Shown here piece after piece: positions 27,664 through 36,110 of a stretch of 64,000 nt of DNA. The notes beneath the pieces are model-generated. The model worked only from the letters and a program-made list of their open reading frames with translations. It made no database searches and was not told where the DNA came from. The stretch comes from JAAELZ01 sp965237485 (lineage in GTDB: Bacteria > Pseudomonadota > Gammaproteobacteria > Arenicellales > Poriferihabitantaceae), in NCBI GenBank assembly GCA_965237485.1, contig CBDEFQ010000009.1, forward strand, positions 310,001 to 374,000, given 5' to 3'. The position numbers and the translations under genes are program-made. Position 1 is the first letter of the stretch; each line of letters starts with the position of its first letter.

Positions 27664-28650
27664 TTAAGTCTGTAACAAAGCACTTAACGGGCTGCGCACC
27701 CCTTCCGCCCCTTGTTTTAAAATATGTGTATAAATTTCCGTTGTCTTAACGTCGCTGTGGCCTAACTGCGATTGCACCGTCCGAATATCAACACCCGCTT
27801 GCAGTAAATGGGTCGCAAACGAATGTCTTAATGTATGCGAGCTCACTTGTTTAATAATACCCGCTCGCTTAGCAGCTAATTTAATGGCCTTGTTTATCGC
27901 AGATTCGTCCGCGTGGTGGCGTCTAATTTCACCGGATACCGGCTGCGCACTAAGCCGAACGGACGGAAATAAATACTGCCAGCCGAGGCTTTTGTTGGCA
28001 TTCCTATATTTCTTGTCTAATGCGTCGGGTAACCAAACGCCCGCAAAGTTAGGCACTTCGCAATCTTCTTCTAATAAAACACCTACCTTTTTAATCTGCG
28101 TATTTATAGCGGGTATTAACTCCGGTGCCAGTGTGGTTAAGCGATGCTTGTAACCCTTACCATTCCAGACCCGTACCTGTTTATAGCTGGTATCAATATC
28201 ATTAACCCGCAACCGTACCAACTCCATTCTTCTCAAACCTGAGCCATAAAGCAAACCCACCATCAACTTGTGCTTCGGCTCAACCTGCTTTAGTAAGTTT
28301 TGCACTTCGTTTTGCGTTAAAACCGTAGGTAACTTAGCCTGCCTTCTAGCGCGGCTAAATTGCTTCAAATCACCCAAAGGCTGATCAAGGTACTTGTTGT
28401 ATAAGAAGGCTAACGCACTTAACGCCAAAGATTGGGTACTGATTGAAACCTTTCTAGTGACGGCCAAATAAGTGAGATAACGCTCCACCTCTGCGTACCC
28501 CATGTCCTTCGGATGCTTTCGCTGCGAAAACTTGATATAGTCTGTAATCCAGTTTAAATAGGAGTTGATGGTTCGCTTACTATATCGCCTAACCGCCATA
28601 TAGTTCACAAGATCATTCAAAAATGGCGACGAGGTTTTCAAAGCTTGCAA
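27664..28650 (-). CDS. intI: Integron integrase
   Basis: 328 residues, tyrosine recombinase. Catalytic residues are R in GSGLRRMELVRL, H and R in SHTLRHSFATHLL, H in QLGHSDVKTT and the nucleophilic Tyr in EIYTHILKQG. The IntI-specific extra domain is present (FAGVWLPDALDKKYRNANK then LGWQYLFPS), which separates integron integrases from XerC/D and phage integrases. The frame is intact. It is transcribed away from the cassette array, the normal integron geometry, with the attI region directly upstream of its start. It excises and inserts gene cassettes at attC and attI. Confidence 0.93.
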   Translation of the reverse strand: MQALKTSSPFLNDLVNYMAVRRYSKRTINSYLNWITDYIKFSQRKHPKDMGYAEVERYLTYLAVTRKVSISTQSLALSALAFLYNKYLDQPLGDLKQFSRARRQAKLPTVLTQNEVQNLLKQVEPKHKLMVGLLYGSGLRRMELVRLRVNDIDTSYKQVRVWNGKGYKHRLTTLAPELIPAINTQIKKVGVLLEEDCEVPNFAGVWLPDALDKKYRNANKSLGWQYLFPSVRLSAQPVSGEIRRHHADESAINKAIKLAAKRAGIIKQVSSHTLRHSFATHLLQAGVDIRTVQSQLGHSDVKTTEIYTHILKQGAEGVRSPLSALLQT

Positions 28651-28844
28651 TTAGTCTATTAAGTGGATAATATCCTACTATATAAATATGATATTCGTCA
28701 AATCTGAATATATATAGTTTGTTAACAATATGTTGCATGCTATTTAAATATTAAATATAAATTCATAAAACTATCGCGCATCCCGATAATAATGTTATGT
28801 AGGACAACGTCCTTCATAACGTACTGTTATGTCATGAGGATATT
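28651..28844. promoter_or_regulatory. attI-like region and cassette promoter zone of the integron
   Basis: This spacer between intI and the first cassette gene is very AT-rich (28670-28780), suitable for the intI and cassette promoters. A near-perfect inverted repeat (28794-28805 against 28809-28820, arms GTTATGTAGGAC and GTCCTTCATAAC, one mismatch) is followed by GTTATGTC at 28826-28833. The GTTAT core matches the GTTAT at the end of the attC at 30086-30090, so the cassette junction is probably G/TTAT at 28826/28827. The exact attI boundaries are inferred. Confidence 0.55.
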
Positions 28845-30020
28845 GTGAGATTTATTATATTGACTATGCTTTTGGTTTCTTCTGCTGGTTATGCGGTAGA
28901 AATACCAAAAAATGGAAAGTTAAACTACTTAGGCAACGGCTGGGAGTGCAAAAAAGGCTTTTACAAATCTGGCGGGCAATGCCATGTAGTTAAAATTCCT
29001 CAGAACGCAAAACTAAATTACTTGGGCAATGGCTGGGAGTGCAAAAAAGGCTTTTACAAGTCTGGCGGGCAATGCCATGCAGTTAAAATTCCCCAGAACG
29101 CAAAACTAAATTACTTAGGCAATGGCTGGGAGTGCAAAAAAGGCTTTTACAAGTCTGGCGGGCAATGCCATGCAGTTAAAATTCCCCAGAACGCAAAACT
29201 AAATTACTTGGGCAGTGGCTGGGGGTGCAAAAAAGGCTTTTACAAATCTGGCGGGCAATGCCATGTAGTTAAAATTCCTCAGAACGCAAAACTAAATTAC
29301 TTGGGCAATGGCTGGGAGTGCAAAAAAGGCTTTTACAAGTCTGGCGGGCAATGCCATACAGTTAAAATTCCTCAGAACGCAAAACTAAATTACTTGGGCA
29401 ATGGCTGGGAGTGCAAAAAAGGCTTTTACAAGTCTGGCGGGCAATGCCATGCAGTTAAAATTCCCCAGAACGCAAAACTAAATTACTTGGGCAATGGCTG
29501 GGAGTGCCTGCAAGGATATAAAAAGTCCTCCGCCTCTTGTATTGCTATGACGGCAACAGAAATTAAAAGGCAGAAAGAAAGGGCGGCAGCAATTGCCTTA
29601 GAAACACAAAAGCGACGTGCTCAAGGCGTTAGCGGTGATGATTGCGAAACCGAGTACAAAACAAATGCTGAAGTCTGCGTAGAAATCACTGGTGGCGACA
29701 TTGATTGTAATGAGAGTTATAGTGGTAACTACTATAACGATTGTGACGTTTCACTAAGCTATGATGTTAATACAGACTATAGAGGCGGCGCCTATTTAGA
29801 TGTTGAAGTTGAGTGTACTGTGGAAGTTGAATACAAAGGCCGGAATACTTATTCAACACAGTCAGATTCGAGTAGCGATGATGAATCTCATAGCTTATAT
29901 GCACACGGCAGTGATAGTGAAACTTTGAACTTCAATTTTTCTTTTAGTTCTTATGAAAAAATCATAAGCGCCAAAATAAGTGGCGCTGAGTGTGAAATTG
30001 ATAGTGTGGACATGTACTAG
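28845..30020 (+). CDS. Cassette-encoded exported protein with seven 31-residue Cys repeats
   Basis: 391 residues. The GTG start at 28845 has GAGGA six bases upstream. A signal peptide (FIILTMLLVSSAGYA) is followed by seven tandem repeats of 31 residues, each with two Cys (consensus KIPQNAKLNYLGNGWEC and KKGFYKSGGQCH). The first unit begins EIPKNGKLN and the last is divergent (CLQGYKKSSASC). A charged helix (ATEIKRQKERAAAIALETQ) then leads to an acidic Cys- and Tyr-rich C-terminal domain. The gene is followed after 2 bp by an attC site. Similar IPxNAxLNYxGxGWEC modules occur in exported proteins of other gammaproteobacteria; their function is not known to me. Confidence 0.85.
   Translation: MRFIILTMLLVSSAGYAVEIPKNGKLNYLGNGWECKKGFYKSGGQCHVVKIPQNAKLNYLGNGWECKKGFYKSGGQCHAVKIPQNAKLNYLGNGWECKKGFYKSGGQCHAVKIPQNAKLNYLGSGWGCKKGFYKSGGQCHVVKIPQNAKLNYLGNGWECKKGFYKSGGQCHTVKIPQNAKLNYLGNGWECKKGFYKSGGQCHAVKIPQNAKLNYLGNGWECLQGYKKSSASCIAMTATEIKRQKERAAAIALETQKRRAQGVSGDDCETEYKTNAEVCVEITGGDIDCNESYSGNYYNDCDVSLSYDVNTDYRGGAYLDVEVECTVEVEYKGRNTYSTQSDSSSDDESHSLYAHGSDSETLNFNFSFSSYEKIISAKISGAECEIDSVDMY
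28899..29549 (+). repeat. Seven tandem 93-bp repeats inside the cassette gene
   Basis: Units of 93 bp start at 28899 and run in phase to 29549. Units 2, 3, 5 and 6 are almost identical in DNA as well as protein; unit 4 carries changes giving GSGWGC, and units 1 and 7 are more divergent. Near-identity at silent positions means recent expansion or gene conversion, and copy number is likely to vary between strains. Confidence 0.95.
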
Positions 30021-30022
30021 AC

Positions 30023-30090
30023 ATAACAAGGCGCTGCTGTCGGACAAATTTTCCGCAGTGCTCCAAATTTGCCGCAGAGCGCGGCGTTAT
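30023..30090 (+). other. attC recombination site (about 68 bp)
   Basis: Outer arms ATAACAAGGCGC (30023-30034) and GCGCGGCGTTAT (30079-30090) are complementary except at the central spacer bases. Inner arms CGG-A-CAAATTT (30041-30051) and AAATTTG-CCG (30065-30074) pair while leaving A30044 unpaired, the extrahelical base that directs strand choice. The terminal GTTAT is the crossover core. Position directly after a stop codon and size fit a gene-cassette attC. Confidence 0.9.
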
Positions 30091-30120
30091 AACTCACTCA
30101 CAGTTTTAGGTAAGAGATAA

Positions 30121-30199
30121 ATGGAAGAAAAACATTGGCTAGATATAGTTATAGCAATAGGAAGCATTGCTACTCCTATTTTGGTAATAGTTCTTACCG
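30121..30199 (+). pseudogene. Second cassette gene, membrane-protein N-terminus cut by an IS
   Basis: After the attC an ATG at 30121, preceded by GGTAAGAG, encodes MEEKHWLDIVIAIGSIATPI and continues LVIVLT, a charged start followed by a membrane helix. The IS256-type element begins at 30200 and ends the frame. Small proteins with this N-terminus and one helix are familiar as integron cassette products. No continuation or second attC is visible beyond the IS at 31592, so the rest was probably lost. Confidence 0.6.
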
Positions 30200-31591
30200 G
30201 ATTACGCAACATTGGGTATGGACTTTTTGTCTAGCAAGTTGACTCATTGTCGTTCCACACGATATATCGATGATTAGCATTAGCCCATTCGTCGTCAATT
30301 TCAATCAGAATGGCACTGACTAATCGTAACCAAGCCTCTCGGTTAGGAAAGACCCTGACCAAGCGGGTTCGCCGCTTAAGTTCTTGTTGAACCGTCCGTT
30401 CAATGCGGTTGGAGGTTCGCATTTTCTTTTGGTGTCTATCTGGCAAGGCAAACACATTTAACCCTTCAGGCACATTGTTTTCTAGCCACTGCGCCAAGTG
30501 AGCATGCTTTTCCTGGTACTGGCTCACAAGGACTTTTAGATTAACCTGAGCAGCTGCCATATTGGGTGCATTCCAAACACTACGCAGCTCACCACCAATG
30601 CGCTGCTTGATCTTGTGATTGGGGCATGATGCATTGCATTCTGCGCCAGATGAAACTGGCAACGCTGCCAAGGTATACCTGGGAACACTGCCTTTCTAGC
30701 GGCTTTTAAGCCACTGTGATCATCACTGACAATAAACTCAATACCATGTATGCCCCGGTCAACCAAGCCTTTGAGGAACGCTCGCCAGTTAACCTCGGCT
30801 TCATTAAGCACCATTGCCGTTCCTAATACGCAACGCCGTCCACAAGGCAATACACCCAGCGCACTCAACACCGCCATATCAATCACTTGGTGGCCCTCAC
30901 GCACCTTTTCATAACGCGCATCAAGGATTAGGTAAGAGACTTTACCCAAAGGACGATCACGCCAGACTTTTAACGCCTCATCCATGCTCTGGTTAGCCCG
31001 TGAGACCGGTGTAGAGGAGATGCTTTCAATACCCATGCTCTGCATGACTTTTTCGACTCGGCGCGTGCTAACGCCCGTCACGTACATTTCAGCAACGGTC
31101 AGCATCATCGCACGTTGGCTGCGTAAGCCGCGTTCTAGCGATTGAGGGTAAAAAGGTTCATCAACGTGTTTAGCGGTCTTTGGGATACGCAGATTGAGCG
31201 TACCGGCTTGCGTATCGATACGCTTATCCTGGTAGCCATGGGCAAACCCTGGCCGGTCTTGGCTATGCTCATAGTGTGATGCGCCTGGAAACGGCTCTCT
31301 TTCAATCTTCATCGCCTCATTGAGCAGTGCGGTGAGCACGGGGCGCATGGCATCGGGGCCTTCTGAGATGTGTGTTCCACTACTACGTCAAATACGTTAT
31401 TATTTGATTGGGTCATTTGGGTGTCTCCAGTATGTTAATTGCTTAAAACAGGGAACGCACAAATGGCTCAACTTACAAGACACCAAGATAGAAAATTTGA
31501 ATAAATCAAAAATTCGAAAAAATTCCCCCTAGGGGGAAAAGGCCATACTGCTCTATCTAATATAAAAGTCCATACCTGAAGTTACAGTATC
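30200..31591 (-). mobile_element. IS256-type element (copy B)
   Basis: 1392 bp with the same ends as copy A (GATTACGCAAC and, inward from the right, GATACTGTAAC). Flanking sequences (TCTTACCG left, TTTGTCAC right) do not form a direct repeat, suggesting deletion or recombination after insertion. It lies in the integron array. Confidence 0.88.
30231..31348 (-). pseudogene. Frameshifted IS256-type transposase (copy B)
   Basis: Nearly identical to the 6463-7581 transposase. At about 30622-30625 this copy has four G where copy A has five, so the N-terminal 270-residue frame (from 31348) runs out near 30536 and the C-terminal part continues in another frame from about 30671. Catalytic D residues are in the first part and the E in the second, so the product should be inactive. 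Confidence 0.9.
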
Positions 31592-31773
31592 TTTGTCACG
31601 AGATTAGATCAATACCTCTACACCTCACAAGTATTTATTCGATGCATATTATCAGATTGTTACTTAGACAATAGACTCCGGGTAAGACTTGTAGAAAGCT
31701 TCCTAAAGGAACCATGGGACGAATCAAAGACAGCGATCCCCAAATAAATTACTTTAGGATTGGATATGAACTC

Positions 31774-31797
31774 ATTAACTTTTAGATGAAAGTTAAT
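31774..31797. repeat. Inverted repeat ATTAACTTT / AAAGTTAAT
   Basis: Nine-base perfect arms around a 6-base loop. Its arm resembles that of the stronger inverted repeat 32 bp further on (shared AACTTT / AAAGTT). Confidence 0.6.
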
Positions 31798-31828
31798 ATT
31801 CATCTTCAGACTACTTAGTAAGCCCTTT

Positions 31829-31854
31829 CGCTAACTTTTGAACAAAAGTTAGCG
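31829..31854. terminator. Perfect 12-bp inverted repeat downstream of hslU (possible terminator)
   Basis: Arms CGCTAACTTTTG and CAAAAGTTAGCG are perfectly complementary with a two-base centre. It lies about 180 bp beyond the hslU stop. No T-run follows directly on the minus strand, so an intrinsic terminator is only one reading; a protein-binding palindrome or mobile-element trace is also possible. Confidence 0.4.
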
Positions 31855-32035
31855 AGGCTGGGAATGTCCGCTTTCCCTACCTAGTTTATTATCTGAAAAA
31901 CACCTGACTGCCTCAGATAAGTATACAAGAGCCAACGCCAAAAGGAACGTTTGCACAATAAAACAACAAGCCGTAACTCGTCAACCTCCCTTCAAAAAAA
32001 TGACAAGCACTCCCTGTTTTTACTATAAAAGCCCT

Positions 32036-33361
32036 CTACAAAATATACCGCGATAGGTCTTGGTCTTGCGCCAACTCTAATAAATGGGCGTCCACGTAGG
32101 CGGAGTCCACCGTCACGCTCTCACCTGAGCGGTCTGAGGCCTCATAGGAAATAGTCTCAAGCAAGCGCTCCATAACAGTATGTAAGCGCCTCGCACCGAT
32201 ATTCTCGGTACTGTCGTTCACTTGCCACGCTACTTCAGCAATACGTTTTACGCCATCTTCGCTGAAATCAAGTTCTACTCCTTCGGTGTGTAATAGTGCG
32301 CTGTACTGTTCGGTAAGACTCGCATCAGGCTCCGTTAGGATGCGCACAAAGTCTTCTACTTCTAGCGCACGTAACTCTACCCGAATTGGTAGGCGACCTT
32401 GTAACTCTGGAATTAAATCTGAAGGCTTCGCGAGCTGAAAAGCGCCTGATGCAATAAACAAAATATGGTCGGTTTTAACGCTGCCGTGTTTAGTTGAAAT
32501 TATTGAACCTTCTACTATCGGCAGTAAGTCGCGCTGCACGCCTTCACGCGACACTTGTCCACCGCTTTGGCCTTGCCCTTCTCGGCCGACAATTTTATCG
32601 ATCTCATCTAAAAACACGATGCCCTGTTGCTCGACTCGCTCTATCGCTTCAGTTTTTATGTCGTCTTGGTTTACTAATTTACCTGCTTCTTCTTCTGTCA
32701 GTGCTCTAAGCGCATCCTTTACTAACATCTTACGCGGCTTCTTTTTATCTTTACCGAAGCTCTGGAACATTTCTTGCAATTGATTCGACATCTCTTCCAT
32801 GCCGGGTGCCCCCATAATTTCTACCTGCGGAGCGGCCAATTGAACCTCAATCTCAATTTCTTTTTCATCCAAGTCACCTTCGCGCAACTTCTTTCGAAAA
32901 AGTTGACGCGCAGCACTGTTTTTATCTTCGCCATCGGTATCACGTCCTGGTGGGACAAACACATCTAAAATACGTTCTTCAGCCGCATCTTCAGCACGCG
33001 CATTAAATTTCGCCATAGCTTGTTCGCGAGTTTGCTTAATCGCCATCTCAAGCAAGTCGCGAATAATCGAATCGACTTCACGGCCAACATAACCTACCTC
33101 GGTAAATTTGGTAGCTTCCACCTTGATAAAAGGTGCATTAGCCAATTTCGCCAAACGGCGAGCTATTTCAGTTTTACCCACGCCGGTTGGGCCAATCATT
33201 AAAATATTCTTTGGGGTAATTTCGCCGCGCAAGTCTTCGTCTACTTGGCTGCGGCGCCAGCGGTTACGTAATGCAATGGCCACCGCGCGTTTTGCATCAC
33301 TCTGCGCAACGATGTGTTTATCAAGCTCATTAACAATTTCCCTTGGCGTCATCTCGCTCAT
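32036..33361 (-). CDS. hslU: HslU ATPase subunit of the HslUV protease
   Basis: 441 residues. Walker A is GPTGVGKTEIARRLAKL, Walker B is VFLDEIDKI, and the pore-loop region GYVGREVDS and the C-terminal LSRYIL that docks into HslV are present. The insertion I domain lies between. It unfolds substrates for HslV in the cytoplasm. It follows hslV by 13 bp in the usual order. Confidence 0.97.
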   Translation of the reverse strand: MSEMTPREIVNELDKHIVAQSDAKRAVAIALRNRWRRSQVDEDLRGEITPKNILMIGPTGVGKTEIARRLAKLANAPFIKVEATKFTEVGYVGREVDSIIRDLLEMAIKQTREQAMAKFNARAEDAAEERILDVFVPPGRDTDGEDKNSAARQLFRKKLREGDLDEKEIEIEVQLAAPQVEIMGAPGMEEMSNQLQEMFQSFGKDKKKPRKMLVKDALRALTEEEAGKLVNQDDIKTEAIERVEQQGIVFLDEIDKIVGREGQGQSGGQVSREGVQRDLLPIVEGSIISTKHGSVKTDHILFIASGAFQLAKPSDLIPELQGRLPIRVELRALEVEDFVRILTEPDASLTEQYSALLHTEGVELDFSEDGVKRIAEVAWQVNDSTENIGARRLHTVMERLLETISYEASDRSGESVTVDSAYVDAHLLELAQDQDLSRYIL

Positions 33362-33374
33362 CTTAAATTTCCCA

Positions 33375-33914
33375 TTACAGCTCGAGTTCTTCGATGGTTA
33401 AATTGTGATTGGTGTACACACAAATATCAGCAGCAATCTTAAGGCTTTTTTCTACAATGTCTCGCGCACTCATATCGGTGTTCTCGGTTAAAGCCAGTGC
33501 GGCTGATTTTGCAAAAGAACCACCTGAGCCAATCGCCATGACGTCATTTTCTGGCTCAATCACATCACCATTCCCTGAAAGTATCAACGAGGCTGATTCA
33601 TCTGCTACCATTAACAAAGCTTCTAACTGACGCATACTGCGCTCTGTTCGCCAGTCTTTTGCAAGCTCAACCGCAGCACGCACCAAATGACCTTGATGGC
33701 GTTCAAGCTTACCTTCAAAACGTTCAAACAAGGTAAAGGCATCTGCAGTACTGCCCGCAAACCCAGCAATTACTTTGTCATGGTATAAGCGACGTACTTT
33801 GCGGGCGTTGCCCTTCATCACAGTATCGCCCATAGAAACTTGCCCATCACCACCGATAACAACCTTGTTACCGCGACGAACAGATAAAATAGTGGTGCCT
33901 TTGAATTGAGCCAT
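33375..33914 (-). CDS. hslV: HslV peptidase subunit
   Basis: 179 residues. The catalytic Thr follows a short propeptide, MAQFKG then TTILSVRRGNKVVIGGDGQ, so the mature enzyme should begin at Thr7. GFAGSTADAFTLFERFE is a family block. Two stacked hexamers form the proteolytic core capped by HslU. It is 63 bp after sspB. Confidence 0.97.
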   Translation of the reverse strand: MAQFKGTTILSVRRGNKVVIGGDGQVSMGDTVMKGNARKVRRLYHDKVIAGFAGSTADAFTLFERFEGKLERHQGHLVRAAVELAKDWRTERSMRQLEALLMVADESASLILSGNGDVIEPENDVMAIGSGGSFAKSAALALTENTDMSARDIVEKSLKIAADICVYTNHNLTIEELEL

Positions 33915-33977
33915 AAATACTGCAACGTAGCGTGAATTAAATTTAAATAAGGACTAAGCCCAATTTATCAAGCAGCG

Positions 33978-34517
33978 TTAATCAACCAGCTTTAGTGAGG
34001 GTTTGCTTTTATCGGTAGATTTTTTACTTGGTTTGGTTGTTACGCCTTTTAAGGGTGTTTTTGCTTGCGCCGATTTACGAGGCCCTGACTTACCTTTAGT
34101 CTTGGCCTTATCTTTTGCCGTAGTTTGATTTAGCGTTGCTGTCAATTTTGGTGCGTTGGATATTTTCGCTTTTTGCTCAGAAGCTAAGCGAGGCTCTTTT
34201 GAGCTGCCTAGAATTTCGGGAAATACACAACCTTGGCCATTTTCCTTGGCATAAATAGCGCGCACCGAAGCTATAGGGATATTAATGTCCTTAGGTTTGC
34301 CGCCGAAACGTGCGTTAAACAATATCCAATCATTGCCCATCTCCAGATGATGAACTGCGTCATAGTCTAAGTTCATCACGATGGTGCCGTCAGTAACCAA
34401 ATTCATCGGCACCACCGTGTCCTTGACCGTAGCATCTACCAACAAATAGGGGGTAAAACCTTGGTCTGTGCACCATTCATGAATGGCGCGAATCAGATAA
34501 GGCGTTGTTGCTGTCAA
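33978..34517 (-). CDS. sspB: Stringent starvation protein B (ClpXP adaptor)
   Basis: 179 residues. The N-terminal substrate-binding domain (PYLIRAIHEWCTDQGFTPYL, LNLDYDAVHHLEMG-like core and FGGKPKDINIP) matches SspB. A long Lys/Ala/Ser/Pro-rich tail with a short C-terminal hydrophobic end (SLKLVD) follows; in SspB the C-terminal peptide binds ClpX. It delivers ssrA-tagged proteins to ClpXP. It begins one base after sspA ends. Confidence 0.95.
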   Translation of the reverse strand: MTATTPYLIRAIHEWCTDQGFTPYLLVDATVKDTVVPMNLVTDGTIVMNLDYDAVHHLEMGNDWILFNARFGGKPKDINIPIASVRAIYAKENGQGCVFPEILGSSKEPRLASEQKAKISNAPKLTATLNQTTAKDKAKTKGKSGPRKSAQAKTPLKGVTTKPSKKSTDKSKPSLKLVD

Positions 34518-34518
34518 T

Positions 34519-35151
34519 CTAAAACTCTTCGTTCAATTCCATTTCTTGTTGGCTTAGGCTAGTTTTAAACTGCTCACGCGCGAACAAACGACTGGCATAA
34601 TCTTTAATGGGCTGGGCTTTGTCTGGCAGCTCAATGCCAAGAGATTTTAGCCTCCACAACAGCGGGGCAATGATGACGTCAACCAGTGTGTAATCTTCAC
34701 CAGTAAAGTACGGCTGGTGATTAAACAAGGGTGACAATGAAGTTAAGCCGTCACGAATATTACGCTTACCTTCTTTAGACAGTTCACTTCCACTAGCAAT
34801 CGCTTCGTCAACTTGATCAATCCAATCGCGTTTCATGCGCGCGATGGTTAATCGAGCCTTGCCGCGACCGATCGGATCTGCGGGCAACAAAGGTGGGTGC
34901 GGGAATCGCTCATCCAAATACTCGACCACCGGATAAAATTCATACAGCACCATTTCGCGGTCAATTAACACTGGGGTTTCACCATAGGGATTGAGCTCGG
35001 CAACCACTTGTTGGCGTTCTGCCGAATTAACGTAGCGCATATCGCACTCGACGTCTTTATCGCGCAATAAAATTCTCAAACAGTGGGACGAAATGCTATT
35101 TACATCGGAATGCAAAGTCATCGCCGACTTTTTTGCAACATCAGTACTCAT
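34519..35151 (-). CDS. sspA: Stringent starvation protein A
   Basis: 210 residues of glutathione-S-transferase fold. DVNSISSHCLRILLRDKDVE at the N-terminus, LNPYGETPVLIDRE and YEFYPVVEYLDERFPHPPL are typical of SspA, which binds RNA polymerase rather than acting as a transferase. The petABC-sspA-sspB order is common in gammaproteobacteria. Confidence 0.95.
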   Translation of the reverse strand: MSTDVAKKSAMTLHSDVNSISSHCLRILLRDKDVECDMRYVNSAERQQVVAELNPYGETPVLIDREMVLYEFYPVVEYLDERFPHPPLLPADPIGRGKARLTIARMKRDWIDQVDEAIASGSELSKEGKRNIRDGLTSLSPLFNHQPYFTGEDYTLVDVIIAPLLWRLKSLGIELPDKAQPIKDYASRLFAREQFKTSLSQQEMELNEEF

Positions 35152-35396
35152 AATTATAGACCTTTATAAAACGTAAGCGAGCTGGCACCCCAAAGAACGC
35201 CAACCCACGGTGGTAATCCTAAGCGGCGTTTAACCTAGAAAACTCAGTTGAACGCGAAAAAGATGTGCCACTAATTGATATGAATAAGGAAGTCAGAAAA
35301 TGCGAAGTCACCTTATTGGTGATGAGTGCTTTTCTGGGTTTCTTAGGCATATTGAGGAGTTGTGTAGACTTTTGTGTTTCAGCTGAGTTTTTAGGT

Positions 35397-36110
35397 TTAA
35401 TGAACGTCACGCCAGAACTCCTTCTTTAAGAAATAAGCCAAGACAAAAAATAGCACTAGAAAAATCAGCGTGTAAGTACCATATATCTTGCGCACTAGTT
35501 TAGCCGGTTCGCCCGTATAGCTTAAGAAATTAGTGATGTCGTGTGCAGCCCGTGAAAACTCTTTCTTATCCATCGAGCCTTCTGCTACTAGTACGAGCTT
35601 GTGCTTTCCATCGATATCTTGCATTTCTTGAACGCCTTGCAAACCTGCCAAAATATTCGGCATCGCTACGTTAGGAAAATACTTATTATTCCAACCGCTA
35701 GGCGTGCCGCTATCGCGATAAAAGCCAATTAGATAACTGTATATCCAGTCATCTCCACGCAAACGCGAAGTTAGGCTTAAATCAGGCGGTGCCACACCAA
35801 ACCACTGCTCTGCTTTATCGCTAGGCATAGTATTGGTCATAGGCTTACCGATTTTATCAGTGCCAATGAGTAAATGCTTTTTGGCTAATTTTTCGGGAAT
35901 ACCCAGATCTTTAGCTAAACGATTCACCCGTAAATATTTCAATGAATGACAACCTTGGCAGTAATTAACAAATAACTTTGCGCCGCGCTGCATAGAAGCT
36001 TTATCGCTTAAATCTACGTTGGCCCAATGCAATGGCACGGAACCACCGGCTGATGCGTTGCTCAACAATGGTGCCATGAGCAGCACTAAACCTAAAAGTA
36101 ATTTTTTCAT
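35397..36110 (-). CDS. petC: Cytochrome c1 of the bc1 complex
   Basis: 237 residues. A signal peptide (LLLGLVLLMAPLLSNASA) is followed by the haem c motif CQGCHSLKYLRVNRL (C-x-x-C-H) and the axial Met in PNVAMPNILAGLQG. A single C-terminal membrane anchor (TLIFLVLFFVLAYFLKKEF) is present. It carries electrons from the Rieske protein to cytochrome c in the periplasm. It overlaps petB by 4 bp. Confidence 0.96.
   Translation of the reverse strand: MKKLLLGLVLLMAPLLSNASAGGSVPLHWANVDLSDKASMQRGAKLFVNYCQGCHSLKYLRVNRLAKDLGIPEKLAKKHLLIGTDKIGKPMTNTMPSDKAEQWFGVAPPDLSLTSRLRGDDWIYSYLIGFYRDSGTPSGWNNKYFPNVAMPNILAGLQGVQEMQDIDGKHKLVLVAEGSMDKKEFSRAAHDITNFLSYTGEPAKLVRKIYGTYTLIFLVLFFVLAYFLKKEFWRDVH

Larger units (their letters stand above)
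31592..32035. other. 444-bp gene-free spacer between the IS and hslU
   Basis: I find no convincing reading frame. The spacer contains two related inverted repeats (31774-31797 and 31829-31854) annotated separately, and AT-rich sequence up to the hslU stop. There is no attC-like structure, so the integron array appears to end at or inside the IS. Confidence 0.5.

Noticed and set aside
28899..29549. Regular 93-bp repeats considered as a CRISPR-like array
   Set aside because: The repeats are contiguous without unique spacers and lie in one continuous reading frame with a conserved peptide unit.
30192..31599. Target-site duplication for IS256-type copy B
   Set aside because: The 8-9 bases on either side do not match, so no duplication can be claimed.
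31592..32035. Further integron cassettes beyond the IS
   Set aside because: No attC-type arms with GTTAT/ATAAC ends and no coding frame of cassette type were found before hslU.
35219..35410. Possible small gene between sspA and petC
   Set aside because: It overlaps the petC stop, has no recognisable domain and lacks a ribosome site.
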